Assembly (NCBI RefSeq): GCF_001632365.1
Contig: NW_024468574.1
Location: 71,943-135,942 of the forward strand
Reading direction: 5' to 3'
Length of the DNA stretch: 64,000 bases
Source of the DNA: Laetiporus sulphureus 93-53
Taxonomy: Eukaryota > Basidiomycota > Agaricomycetes > Polyporales > Laetiporaceae
Shown here: one piece after another, positions 34,607 through 48,042 of the stretch
Layout: every line of letters starts with the position of its first letter
How positions within the stretch are numbered: the stretch's first letter is position 1
Position numbers and translations under genes: made by a program
The notes under the pieces: model-generated
The model's database searches: none
What the model saw: only the letters and a program-made list of their open reading frames with translations
What the model was told of the DNA's origin: nothing

Positions 34607-37600
34607 ATGGATCGTCGTGGCCAACGTCCGCCGCGCTCCGCGCGTCCGCCGCCATTCTCGCCCTCCTCCCCCTCTTCGCCCCCGGCGCTCGACCAGCAGC
34701 CGTACCTCTCGTACCATCAGCCGACCAGTTCGACGGAGCTCTCGCGCAACATCTCCTTCCAGACGAAGGAGAGCGGCGACAGGCATGGCCTTGTCGACCA
34801 GGAGCGTCAGAGGGCGTACACGGCGTACCACCACACGCAGGTGCAGTCGCCCCCAGACCCCGGGTTTGCAGAAGCGGGTGGAGTGGACACTGCGGTGAAT
34901 AGGAAGAAGAGTCTGGTCAGGCCTGACAGGGAGAAAATCGAGCCGGGACACAGATTGTACCACTATAGGAACCATGCAGCTCAGATGGAGGACGAAGGTG
35001 GTGGAAATGCCATCCCATCTAGTGCGTATATTTCCTCGCGGCGCATATACTCGATTCTGATGATACTCTGCATTTCCTGCTGCTTCCCGCTCCGAATCGT
35101 CACCTCATGCTTCGTCGCTGTTAATTTGCAAAACCCGTCCATTCTATGCATACACCTGGCCACTGCTTACTTCCGACATCCTCGTAATGCCTAATATGCG
35201 TTGTCTGTCTTTTAACGGTTTTCGGTGCACTGCCTTTCAACATGCGCCTCATCGCATTGGTTCCATTGCTGTCGCTTGGGTCTCACCACATGGACCTCAC
35301 TCACGCTTGTCTCCTGATCTCGTTGCTCCTGCGACCCGCCGTGCAACGTGGACTGTATGGCTGCCATACCATTTTTTTCGTTCTCTCCGCGTTCCTCAGC
35401 AACCGGAAATGTGCCTCAGACGCAACTTCTGCGGCGTGGGAAGTCGCTCCTTGGGCGAGAAGAGGACGTGCACGAGTCGGGTCTTGCCTTGTTCAAAAGA
35501 GGACAGACACAACGTCGCAAGAAGGTCCCAGAGCCAGACAGCACGCCCAAGCGGACCTGTATGGACAGACTAGGGCCTGGCCCTAAGGGGCCATGGTTTA
35601 TGTACTGTTTCATTATAACGTGTCTAGTTCCGCCGCCCCTACTCAGACTATTTGGTGAGGCCCACAGACAAGTATAGTGGATCATTTCATCTCATGTAGG
35701 TTTGTACTCTAGGTATTCGTACGCCCGAGCAAATCCGCGCATGGCGTGAAAAGATAGGTCTCATCGGAATTATCCTGGCGCTCATGGCCGCAGTCGGATT
35801 TATCACTTTTGGTTTCACTGAGACGGTCTGCGGGACGCCGCCAAACCGCTACCACGCCGGCTCGATACAGGACGCGTCGGTGATCATCCATGGCTATGAT
35901 TACGACTTCTCGGACTTCAAGCACCCGAAAGTAGGGAACTTTGATGGCACATCGAATCCGCTGGATGTAGGCGGCTGGCATGTCGCGGGCGCGGATATTT
36001 CGTTCATGTTCCAGACCACGGGCGGGTATTGTTCGAGCTATATCACGAAGGCCGCCAACTCGTCGATTAACGGCACTACGAAGGACCCGGATTGGTACTT
36101 CCCGTGCAACGCCTTCCCTCAAGATGGCTCTTCGACTGTCAACTTGACAGACTATGATTCCAACACAACATGCCACCTTTCGTCCACAGCGAGGTCGGAT
36201 CTGGCAGCCATGACGCCCTTGGGTGAAGTTTACTACACGTGGAGTGACCTTGCTGATCCGTCGCGCAATCTGGTTGTTTATGAGCAGTGAGTAGTGTGTA
36301 TGGTGGAACGAGAGCTTGGCTAATCGAATCAATCAGATCAGTACTGGACTTCGGTTTGCTGAACTGGCTTAATTCGTCAGAAGTGAGCTACCCGTCGATA
36401 TTCGACGAGTTCAAGACGGGGAACAGCACATTCAGTGGAAGGGATCTTTCGATGTTTTTCATGCGTACAAACGAGCGGGAGCTCGGCCAATGTCTGGAGC
36501 AGATCATCAAAGTTGGCTTCATTGACACGAAGACGATCGGGTGTATAGCCTCCCAAGTCGTGCTGTACGTCTCCTTGGTGTTCATCATTGGCGTCGTCGG
36601 CATTCGGTTCGCCATCGCGCTCTACTTCTTCTGGTTCATTTCGGCGAAGGTCGGGAACTACAACAACGAGACATATCAGCAGCGTCGACAACGCATGCTG
36701 GAGATCGAGGACTGGACGAACCATATCTACAAGCCTGCCCCTGCGGGGTACAGGCCGAATGTGTACAAGAACGGCGTGGCCAAGGGTACGAAGAAGCTCA
36801 ATACGTTCCTACCGAGCACTTCGCGCTTTACACCGTCGGATACGATGTTTAAGCCCGGTATGGGTGGCATCCGTACCCCGGGTGCATACGGTATACTAGA
36901 GCCCATCCCATACAAGAGAGGCGGGAACAGTGTCTATGCTTCGCCCAGCGGGAAGAGCCTTTCTAAAGTTGGAACACCAGATACGCCTGGCTATCGTCAC
37001 TCTCGCAGTTCCATCTCGCTCGCCACCGAAGGGCCGCGCGGTCTGTTCGTGGATACCCCCTGTCCCTTCCCGCTGCACAATGTCGTGCCACAACCGCCTC
37101 CTGACTACGAACCGTTCAATTTCCCTCTAGCCCATACGATCTGCCTTGTCACGGCGTACTCCGAGTCCACCGAGGGCCTCAGGACCACGCTCGACTCTCT
37201 CGTAACTACGGACTATCCGAACAGTCACAAGCTCATTCTCGTCATTGCTGATGGCATGGTCAAGGGCGCAGGTAACTCGATGACGACGCCGGAGATCTGT
37301 CTATCGATGATGAAAGAGCTTATCGTCCCGCAGGAGGAGGTCGAAGCTCACTCGTACGTAGCTATCGCCGATGGACACAAACGACATAACATGGCCAAGG
37401 TTTACGCTGGCTTCTATGATTACGATAATGAGACTATTGAGCTCTCAAAGCAGCAGCGTGTCCCAATGATCTTGGTTGCGAAAGTCGGCAACCCACTCGA
37501 GGCGAAGGATGCAAAGCCAGGCAATCGCGGCAAGCGCGACTCACAGATCGTACTGATGGGCTTCCTTCAGAAGGTGATGTTTGACGAGCGAATGACGACG

Positions 37601-39645
37601 TTCGAGTACGAGTTCTTCAACTCGATCTGGCGCGTCACCGGTATCAGCCCGGATCGGTACGAGGTGGTGCTCTGCGTTGATGCAGACACCAAGGTCTTCC
37701 CGGACTCTTTAAGTAGGCTGGTGGCGTGTATGGTGCAGGACTATGAGGTCATGGGTATCTGCGGCGAGACGAAGATCGCGAACAAGAGCGAGAGTTGGGT
37801 TACCATGATCCAAGGTCCGTGTATTATTTGCAGTTCATTATGCTCATTTACTGATAAACTCGCGTAGTCTTTGAGTACTTCATTTCTCACCATATGACCA
37901 AGGCATTCGAGTCGACATTCGGCAGCGTCACTTGTCTACCGGGTTGTTTCAGCATGTACCGCATCAAGGCGCCCAAGGGTGATTCTGGATACTGGGTCCC
38001 AATATTGGCAAATCCGGATATCGTCGAGCACTATTCGGAGAACATCGTGGACACGTTGCACAAGAAGAACCTGCTGCTGCTTGGAGAGGATCGGTACCTT
38101 ACTACTCTGCTTCTGAAGACATTCCCGAAGCGTAAGAACATTTTCTGCGCGTCCGCAGTGTGCAAGACTATCGTGCCGGATACGTTCAGCGTGCTCTTGT
38201 CGCAGCGACGTCGTTGGATCAACTCGACTGTCCACAACCTCGCGGAGCTCATCCTGGTCAGAGATATGTGCGGTACCTTCTGCTTCTCAATGCAGTTCGT
38301 CGTGGGAATGGAGCTTGTTGGGACGCTCGTCCTTCCCGCTGCCATCTCTTTTACCCTCTACGTTATCGTCGACTCAATCATTCCGCATAAGTCCAGCACG
38401 ACCATCCCGCTGGTGCTACTCGCGATTGTCCTCGGTCTCCCCGGTGTGCTCATTGTGGTGACCTCGTTCAAGATGTCGTATGTCGGCTGGATGGTCATCT
38501 ACCTATTTTCGTTGCCAATATGGAACGGAGTCCTTCCGTCGTATTCATTTTGGCATTTCGACGACTTCTCATGGGGTCAGACGAGGCAGGTTGCAGGTGA
38601 TACTGTGGGCACGGAAAATCACGGTGACAAGGAGGGAGAGTTCGACTCGACGCATATTGTCATGAAACGATGGGCCGAGTTCGAGCGGGAGAGACGATGG
38701 AAGAGTGGCACTCAGTCGCGAGATTCGACATTCTTCGAGTACAGGTCGAACTCGCCAAAGAGGTATGTTTAGCATTTGCATCTCCGCGACACATAGCACT
38801 TACTTATGAGGAACAGGAGTGACAGTAGACGACCGTCGCTGTCTTCGACGGCTGACTATCCGCAGCTCCAGCAGCAACAGCAATATGATTCGGAAACCTA
38901 TGAATCTTCTAACGTGGCAGCCACACGTCCACGCAGGGACAGCAACCAGCTGCTGATGCTCCCGGCGCCTCTAGCTGTGAATCGATATTCAGGGCCTGCG
39001 CCGGCTCCTTCCGTGTCTACTTCTGATATGGTGTCTCATTCAAGCGAGGAAGGAACATCCGAGGTCGGATCGGCTCACAAACTAGTCCCCACTCCTGCGA
39101 CAACGGATTATCAGGACGACTATGAAGCCTCGCCGTACTCTTCACAGACTCATACTCCACAGCAGGCTCCTCAGTACCAAGAGCAGCATTACCCGCAGCA
39201 GCCGCACACTCAAAGGCAGAACACTGGCCAACATCGCGCCCAGCCCTCGCAAGCGCAAGCACAGCTTGACTACCAAGCGCGTATCACGCGTGCCGTCCTC
39301 CGACAAGGTACCGCTACGGGTCAGCAAGTAGGCGAGACGTACAATCCATACGGCCAGCAAGGTGGCTACATTGACTCGCCTGCTGTTCCGTTCACGACGG
39401 ACCCAGAAGATATGCCGCTCGCTCCGCCTCCGCGCCCGGCTCCATCTAGGTCACGCGGAGTAAGTCTGGCAGACAACGGAGTTGTTCCTGGTCCCGGGGG
39501 TGTACGGCGGGTGTCGAGACAGGCGCGCAGGGCGTCATCGCAGGCTTCGCCGCAGAATCGATACTCTCGAACGTCGACATCGCCGTATGGCAACCTTCCG
39601 CCTGGTGCTGCACCACCACAAGGAGGTTATGGGAATGGATATTGA
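34607..39645 (+). CDS. CHS: Chitin synthase, class IV (Chs3-like)
   Basis: Polymerises UDP-GlcNAc into chitin at the plasma membrane. Six exons: 34607-35021, 35400-35654, 35713-36286, 36337-37814, 37868-38762, 38817-39645 (4446 nt, 1481 aa). The N-terminal Pro-rich tail ends in a conserved block ([14 protein letters not shown]). Paired membrane spans follow ([35 protein letters not shown]), then an extracytoplasmic Cys/Asn-rich domain, another span, and the GT2 catalytic domain. This holds CVDADT, LGEDRYL and QRRRW near residue 1020, with three C-terminal spans. The tail after WHFDDFSWG is Gln/Ser/Pro-rich. The class is judged from the Chs3-type N-terminal region and absence of a myosin motor. 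The first intron, 378 nt, is far longer than the others; ATG at 34607 starts the Pro-rich tail. Confidence 0.96.
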
Positions 39646-40132
39646 TGACCTGCTGCTACGAATGACTGAACTTTACGTGTGGACGTGGATTTAATGAACT
39701 TTCTCTTCCTTATCTTCCCCGTGTTGTCTCGTTTTCTACCACGCTTAGGCCTCATTCGGACCACTTCCTTTGTTTGATGCGTTATTCACGTATATTCACG
39801 ATCGTTGTACAGTCAAGCATGTATATGTACGTGCTGCGCCAAGGACATCCGCATTGGTTACAGTAGCATACCCACGTATATTGTCACACTGTTCCATACA
39901 GACAATAATTGCATACGTCGCTCGGTCATTCCGCTACATCAACCGAAAGCATCAACAACGAGAAGGGTCACGGTGATGCTGCCACTGCTTCCACGTAAGT
40001 ACATATGGCGATAAATTGGTGGCTATGGCGGGCGTCTTGGAGCGATCCACTAGGCTTCATCCTGTCAAGCCCACATCATAAAATGTGAGGGTACCGGTCC
40101 TCGTATGCGTGATCCCCCTTTTTCGCAACGCC
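39646..40132. other. Intergenic between chitin synthase and DUF3140 gene
   Basis: 487 AT-richer bases, 3' flank of the chitin synthase gene and promoter of the next gene on the same strand. Nothing else seen. Confidence 0.4.
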
Positions 40133-41083
40133 ATGGTCAAGTCCAAGGAGGACGTCATCGCGCAGTTCAACGAGCATGTCAACATGACGGCCGATGAGCT
40201 GCAGGAGTGGCTGGACGATCCGAAGAGCGAGAAGGCAGGCACTGGCGTCGGTATCGAGAGCGGGCATAAGATCATCGAGATCCTGAAGAAGAACCCGGAC
40301 AAGGACCCAGAAAAATACGATGAGGTGAAGACGTTCTGGTCCGATTGGTGGGATTGGGATTTATTGACGAGAACGGAACCCAGGGGGATATCGAGCATAT
40401 GAGGAAGGTCGTAGGGTATGTTACGACGGATTATTGAGTGGTATTTTGGCGTGGTTACGATCTACATTTGGCGTGCAGATATCTCGGCAGACACCTTGCG
40501 CAAGAGGGTCATTTGAAGGAGACGAAGACGAAGGAAGAGCTAGAGAACACAAAGAGCACGATCAGGTAGTGATACTCCTATACTGCGCTCACCATTTTGC
40601 TGACGTAGACCACTATCAGCTTAAAGAATTGGGCCCATGTGAGTCCATCGTGCACTGCTACGGTCATTGCAGGCAATCATGTCGTGCGTCGCTGACCGCT
40701 CTCGACAGGACCCGATCAAGACGCTCGAAGGCGATGCCAATGAGGACGGCGCCAAAGCATCGAACGTCGAGGAAAACTGCAAGGAGACGGGCGACGAACA
40801 AGAAACCCGCTCGACGGAGAAAAGTCAGAACGTTTCTGAGCCTGGCGAGGTCGCGGGATCCAAGAGGAAGCTGCCGGATGACGACGAAGGTGAAGTTGAT
40901 GGTGAGGATCCTGAGACGTCCGGAGATGTTCGGGAGAACGACGGAAAGGCAAGCGTATTCAATGGGGACGATGACGACGAGATCGAGGAGCGTGCTCGTA
41001 AGAAGTCCAAGACTGCGGACGAAGACTCTGCCCAAGTCGAACATGCTGGAGAGGGCACCGAGGACATAGAGGACGCTGAGTGA
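40133..41083 (+). CDS. DUF3140-type small acidic protein (putative DNA-binding)
   Basis: Five exons: 40133-40324, 40384-40415, 40479-40565, 40620-40638, 40709-41083 (705 nt, 234 aa). The N-terminal half matches the DUF3140 pattern: VIAQFNEHVNMTADELQEWL, SGHKIIEILKKNPDKDPEKYD, EHMRKVVGYLGRHLAQE, SLKNWAHDP. The C-terminal half is acidic and Lys-rich with a KRK nuclear-type signal and ERARKKSK. Fungal members are often annotated as DNA-binding, but I know of no proven role. One exon is only 19 nt and is needed to keep the conserved SLKNWAHDP motif. Confidence 0.83.
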
Positions 41084-41429
41084 TTGTAATGCTGTATTTT
41101 GCAAAACAAAGGGAGGGAGGGGAGTTGTATCTGAAACGTAGTCAACCACATATTCTCAGTGAAGGCACGCAACAACAGTTTTAATAATTCCAGCGTCAAG
41201 GCCGGCGGTGAAGTCGTGCGCTACTACAGGCGCTTACACGCTCGCTGTGCACGTGTGCGCGAGGTGACGCGACCTCGTGACTGACGCGACTTGCGTCGAT
41301 GTTTGTGTATTTCCTCGCGTCAACTGTCGCGCATACTCCCGAGATGCGCGTAGATAAATAGTCCGCGCTACCCCCTCCCCGCGCTTTCCCCCCTCCCCCG
41401 ACTTTTCTCTCATCCCATACGCGCTTACC
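41084..41429. other. Intergenic, promoter of homeodomain gene
   Basis: 346 bp. It holds two copies of TGACGCGAC (41265-41273 and 41282-41290), the first inside a GAGGT/ACCTC inverted repeat, and a C-rich run just before the start codon. Confidence 0.45.
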
Positions 41430-42664
41430 ATGAACGCCCCCCTAGACGTCCCGCGCCTCTCGCGCACCAACTCTGCCTCCAGCGTTTCATCCATGGACAC
41501 TGTAGCGAGCAGTGACACTGTCGTGTGCACGGACGGCTGCGACACTGGGGGACGGCGAACGCGAAAACGGTTCACCCACGTCCAGCTGATGATGCTCGAG
41601 CACTTGTACCACCAGACCTCGCATCCTACGCGCGAACAGCGCGACGCGGTGGCAAAACAGGGAAACATGTACGTAGCACTCCTCGACAGCTGCTTCTCGG
41701 CCGTCGCGGAGGAGCTATGCTTCTAGTTGCTCGTGCACTTGCTCATGATCCATATTCTGACAGGGAGACACGCTCCGTCACGATATGGTTCCAGAACAAG
41801 CGGCAGACGGAGCGTCGCGGTCGCGCCTTCATCACATCTACGAGCCGTCCCCTCGTCTCTTCAAGTGACTCTCCTTTTTCCACCACGTGTGGGAAGACAA
41901 TTCATTCCGTGCAGAACTCGGCTGGTACGCGAGTCCTCACGCGCTCCGCCTCCGACGTCGGGCCCTCCAGCAGAGCCACCTATTCACAAGACATAGGCAC
42001 GCGGACGCTGGAGGCTCAAGCCACATCTCCCGCACCTGAAGGGAAACGAACCCAGCGTGTCGCACGCCATCTCTCTCTCGATGACATCGCCTCTCGCAGC
42101 GAACGTCCTCACCCACCGGACGCGACGACGGCGACGCCGACGCGCTCTGTCCCCGCAATATTCCGCACTCCTCCGCGCCCGCGTCCACCCTCCCTATGGG
42201 AGAACATGCTTTCCTCTCCTGTCGCGACCTCGCCCGACCCGAAGGCGGACCGCGCCATGCTCGAGTTCGTGCAACAGCGCGTCAAGCGCAGCCGCACGCT
42301 CGAGTGGGCATGTGCTGCCGCACGTGTCGGCACGCTTGAGAGTAAAACGAAAGAGGTGTCGGAGAGTGAGGACGCACTGACGTTGGACCTGGGGGAGGAC
42401 AGCGACGATGGGGAAGTGCATGAGGCGCTCACACCGAGCAGCAGTCAGACATCCATCGAGGACGTTGACGGAGTCTGCAGTATCAAAAATATCGGTCGAG
42501 AGCATAACGTACCAATTCGCCTCGAGCGAGGAGGAAGCATGGATTATCGCATACGCAAGGCAGCCGCGGACAAGAGGAAAGGATGTGTCGGGGCACGACG
42601 AATGCGCGACGAAGACATGATGGATGCCGCATTGGCACTATGTGGCCTTGGGAAGCTCAAGTGA
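41430..42664 (+). CDS. Homeodomain transcription factor
   Basis: Two exons: 41430-41668 and 41764-42664 (1140 nt, 379 aa). The homeodomain spans about residues 43-100: RRTRKRFTHVQLMMLEHLYH, then PTREQRDAVAKQGNM, then the recognition helix VTIWFQNKRQTERR with the invariant W-F-Q-N-x-R core. The intron falls between helices 2 and 3. The remainder is Ser/Thr/Pro-rich, with an acidic patch (LDLGEDSDDGE) and a basic C-terminal segment ending LCGLGKLK. The loop has no three-residue extension, so it is not a TALE-class mating-type HD1 protein. Several mushroom homeodomain regulators of development exist; I cannot assign this one to a named orthologue. Confidence 0.92.
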
Positions 42665-42805
42665 GCCCATATATGTTGTATGGCAAAACGGAAATGACCA
42701 CATCGATTATGGCGATATTATAGTTGTATGTATGTAGCACTGGAGGATCTATGTTCAGCATCTATGAAGGTTATAGCTATTCGTGAGGGATATCACTCAT
42801 GCGTG

Positions 42806-44071
42806 TCATGAAGATCCTGTCCGCAGCCAGCCGATTTTGTACAGCTTATAACCGCCCTCGTCCGCCCTTCCCACTCCTTCGTGCCGCTCAAGCTTCTCCA
42901 CAGATAGTATGGCCAGCCCGTGCGAGTTACCATCCGTTCCGTCGCATTTTGCAGTGATCGGGGCGCGAGAAAAGACACGTTCGATGGTGTCACTCATGCC
43001 TTCGTGCCTTCCCGTCGGACGCAATGGGATAATGAGCCAGCAGACACCATGCGGGTCTCCAGTGTCGTTTGGACGAAGAAGGGCACGTTCGACGCAGCTT
43101 TTGATCCATTGCGCATGTTGTGGATGGTAGATCACATCGGCAGCGAGGATGACGTCGAACGAAGACTCCAACTCAGCATCATAGACCGGGTGTTCCCAGT
43201 CCAGTGCACGCACAACTAGTAGCTTGTCACTGCTGACTGCATTCGGCGAACCGGGAAAGTTCGAGTCCACATTGGCCTGCAAATTTGCCAGGACGGACGG
43301 ATGGTAATCAGTCGCGATCACAGACGCAGCGAACTGATGCGCTGCCGCATTCCGCTGGAGGAGCTTCGCTGCGGCGATGCTTAGCAGACCTGTGCCCGCA
43401 CCAAGTTCAAGAACTCTCGGATTGCTCCCGTCTTCCTTAACAGAGAGCCCGAACGAGCGCGGCGAAACGCATAGGCGCTCGGCGAGAAGGATCGAGCTCG
43501 CCCAGCTCTGCAACCCGACAGAGGTATGGTCCTCGCTCAGCAGCGGGGCGTCGTTAAGCTCGACGTCCACCTCGCCACCGTCCGCAGGGAACGTGAACCA
43601 CCTTGTGAGCGCTTCCTCCTCGTCTTTGCCGGCGAAAGCGGCAAGAATTGATGCGGCGGAGTCGACGAGCGTGGCGCGGGCGTCAGACTCTTCGTTTATA
43701 GGGTACAACCAGGCGTCGGAGCGCGCAGTGAAGGCGGTGAGCCAGCGGACGGCGTACTCGCGTTCGAAGGTGTCGGAGCGAAGAATTCTATAATCTTCAT
43801 CCTCCCCCTCATCGTCATCCGCGTACGTTTCCTCGCACTCGTCTTCTTCGGCAGAGGCATAACCAGAGTCCGGAACGGATGCATCGTGGATGATATGCTT
43901 CGGCAAACGCTTCATGGGCAGTGTTTGAGGCAGAGGGGGAGGTTGTAGCTCGGTATAAAGCGAGCGGAGATTTTGCAGGGCTTGCGAGATTTGATCCACA
44001 GAGCATTCAGCTAGTCGAGCGAGCGGGGGTAAGCTGGCCATGGGCGGCGTCGGGCGATAGCGACGATCCAT
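42806..44071 (-). CDS. SAM-dependent protein methyltransferase (METTL21/Efm-like family 16)
   Basis: Single exon of 421 codons. The Rossmann motifs are clear: VLELGAGTGLLSIAAAKLL (motif I), VIATDYHPSVLANL (acidic residue binding SAM ribose), VVRALDW, and the DVILAADVIYH post-II motif typical of lysine methyltransferases such as FAM86, METTL21 and yeast Efm2/Efm3. The N-terminal 200 residues include an acidic stretch (about 75-95) and GLQSWASSILLAERL, the usual lead-in to the catalytic fold. The likely substrate is a translation factor or chaperone, but this is inference. It is divergently paired with the GON7-like gene. Confidence 0.88.
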   Translation of the reverse strand: MDRRYRPTPPMASLPPLARLAECSVDQISQALQNLRSLYTELQPPPLPQTLPMKRLPKHIIHDASVPDSGYASAEEDECEETYADDDEGEDEDYRILRSDTFEREYAVRWLTAFTARSDAWLYPINEESDARATLVDSAASILAAFAGKDEEEALTRWFTFPADGGEVDVELNDAPLLSEDHTSVGLQSWASSILLAERLCVSPRSFGLSVKEDGSNPRVLELGAGTGLLSIAAAKLLQRNAAAHQFAASVIATDYHPSVLANLQANVDSNFPGSPNAVSSDKLLVVRALDWEHPVYDAELESSFDVILAADVIYHPQHAQWIKSCVERALLRPNDTGDPHGVCWLIIPLRPTGRHEGMSDTIERVFSRAPITAKCDGTDGNSHGLAILSVEKLERHEGVGRADEGGYKLYKIGWLRTGSS

Positions 44072-44430
44072 TGTTGCACCTAGAATAATCTACAAAAGCG
44101 TTGATAGATAGTGAATGACAGGAATCTCGTCGTCCCTCGATGCGATACGATACGATGCGAATTGAGAGGACCACTTCTAGGGTATTTTCACGCGTCTATA
44201 GACCCAGAAAAAGAGAGAAAGCTTCTAGCACAGTCTAAGAACAACCAAGGGTATGCAGCGAGGGACCCTTGGTTGTTATCGCACAAGGACAGGCATGGTG
44301 GCAGCGAAGGTCGATGTGGCCGAGGTCAAGGCGCACTTCGTGTTCTGCTACAGTTTTGTGACGGCTCGGCCATCTCCGACGGAGGCCTTTGGACAACAAC
44401 CATCAACAACTTCGCGACTCGCTGCACGCC
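44072..44430. promoter_or_regulatory. Divergent promoter region with long perfect inverted repeat
   Basis: 359 bp between the methyltransferase start (-) and the GON7-like start (+). A 13-bp perfect inverted repeat, AACAACCAAGGGT at 44240-44252 and its complement at 44265-44277, has a 12-nt spacer and sits almost midway. A CGATA/CGATG microsatellite lies at about 44138-44160. Confidence 0.6.
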
Positions 44431-44718
44431 ATGGCCTCCGCGATCACCGTGACATACGAACTGCATCCGCCCTCAGATACGCCTGCAGCGGGCCTCGAGA
44501 CAACCAAAACGCATACATTTCCTGTAGGGAATGCACTGGTGGGCAAACAGTACTATGACGTACTGAGAAATGCCATAGCGGAGGCGAAGAATACCCTCGG
44601 AGAGGAGTTGACCGCTTGGAGAGACGCGGTGGGAAACAGGGAGCAAGTTCAAGAGAGCAGGCTATCCCAAAATTACGACGAGGATGAGGACGGTGAAGAT
44701 GAAGAAGCAGATGAGTAG
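44431..44718 (+). CDS. GON7: GON7-like subunit of the EKC/KEOPS complex
   Basis: 95 codons, single exon, starting MASAITVTYELHPPS. Fungal Gon7 is a small, partly disordered subunit that stabilises Pcc1 in KEOPS, the complex that makes t6A37 in tRNA. The fit is by pattern: a short beta-strand opening, THTFPVGNALVGKQYYDVLRN-type centre, a helix AIAEAKNTLGEELTAWRDAVG, and an acidic tail. Gon7 evolves fast, so this is a moderate call. An ATG further upstream in frame (44389) would add 14 residues. A search with KEOPS Gon7 profiles would settle it. Confidence 0.6.
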   Translation: MASAITVTYELHPPSDTPAAGLETTKTHTFPVGNALVGKQYYDVLRNAIAEAKNTLGEELTAWRDAVGNREQVQESRLSQNYDEDEDGEDEEADE

Positions 44719-44896
44719 ATCCGAATTCTGTCACAACGTAACGTGAGTTCCGTCGAGCTGGTGGTTTTGGCATCGCATAAGCTCACAACGGAACAGCTGG
44801 AAGGCCTGTATATCGCAGCAATGACAAGCATGGTGTGGGAGCACATATGACAGAGAATGTATAATGGACATGCACAGTACTCTGCCCAGCAGTCAA

Positions 44897-46143
44897 TTAG
44901 TTCCTCCGCTTATCTTTTCCTCGCGGCCTCTCGCGAATCACCATCTTGTTGCTGCCCTTCGGGCCCAGAGGACCTGGCTTACGCGTCCGCTTTCCCTTCG
45001 TTTGCCAGCCCCAGATTGAGACAGGGTGCTTGTTACCCTTGGACTTTCCACGACCTCCTCCGTGAGGGTGATCGCACCTATGCAGACGTTGTAATCATAC
45101 ACGAGAATAATCAGTCGATAGCAAACGAACCTATTCATGGCCACACCGCGAACATGGGGTCTGCGACCCAGCCACCGACTCCTGCCAGCCTTACCGAGGC
45201 TGCGGCCCTTCCACAGTGGGTTGCTGACCTTCCCGATAGTCGCCACGCAATCCTGCAACACTTTTCGCACTTCTCCGCTCTGCAATCGCACATGAGAGTA
45301 CTTTCCGGACTCTTCATGTGCGATCACTTGTCCGAACGTTCCCGCCGAGCGCACCAGGATCGCACGGCGCTGAGGATTGAGCGAAACATTGTGGATGATG
45401 GTGCCCGTGGGGATGAGTCGAAGCGGGAGCACGTTTCCGGGCTTGATGGTGACGGCTCGCAGCAAACCCAATGAAAGGGACGCGCTCGTCGTCTGATCGT
45501 CGTCGGCTTGTTGGACCGCCCGCCCTCGAATTTTCTCTGAGTCGATGAAGCCCGGCACAAGGCCGTCAGGTATACCCTGGCGAAAGCTCTGTACAACGTC
45601 GCCAGCGCGCATGCCGTCGCAGGCGAGGATGTAGCTCCACATCTTCCTTCCATCCGCGTTGGGATCGCGGCTCTTGATGAGCGCAAGGTGCGCAGAGCGG
45701 TTCGGGTCGTACTCGATGCGAACGACGTCATGCGGTCCTGGCTCCGTGCGCATAAAGTCAACGATACGAATACGTCGTTTGTGCCCGCCTCCGCGCGAAC
45801 GGACGGTGATGCGCCCCCTGTTGTTGCGCCCGCCCGACTTGCGCAAGGCGAACGTGAGCAGTCGTATTGGTCGGCCTTTCCATAGATGTGGCGAGATGGG
45901 CCGCTTCAGGTGTCGGAGACCTGGCGTAACGGGCTTGTATGTTTTATAAAACACGGATGTCCGGGCAAGCGCGGCGTTGACATCGGTGGGCACGAACTCC
46001 TGGGTCGTCGCTTCCGTCGCGTATGTTCGTGTTAGGGTGCGACTCCGCTGGATGAACGCTCCCCGTGAAGACGACGAGGTCGCATTTGAGATAGAATTGA
46101 AGCAGGAGCGCAGCAATTTAGCTCCGCATCGTGCAGAAAACAT
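44897..46143 (-). CDS. RML2: Mitochondrial ribosomal protein uL2m
   Basis: Two exons: 45131-46143 and 44897-45077 (1194 nt, 397 aa). The N-terminus [17 protein letters not shown] is basic and Ser-rich, fitting a mitochondrial targeting peptide. The bacterial-type L2 body follows: [70 protein letters not shown]. The second exon gives [12 protein letters not shown] and the [10 protein letters not shown] tail. The highly conserved peptidyl-transferase-centre histidine of L2 lies in this HPHGGG segment. It is head-to-head with RVB2, with only 92 bp between start codons. Confidence 0.96.
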
Positions 46144-46235
46144 TCCACCTCCAGCGCGAGTGCACAGATGGACGGAGGTCAAGCAAAGCAGTTGTTTGGC
46201 TCAACCAAACAGACGCGTCTCTGCAAGTCGCGACG
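46144..46235. promoter_or_regulatory. Very short bidirectional promoter, uL2m / RVB2
   Basis: 92 bp separate the two start codons. Both transcripts must start inside this interval, or each gene's 5' UTR must overlap the other gene. It is AC-rich with several CCAAAC/ACCTCC words. The RVB2 first intron (46239-46313) could hold additional control sites. Confidence 0.6.
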
Positions 46236-48042
<1,807 letters not shown>

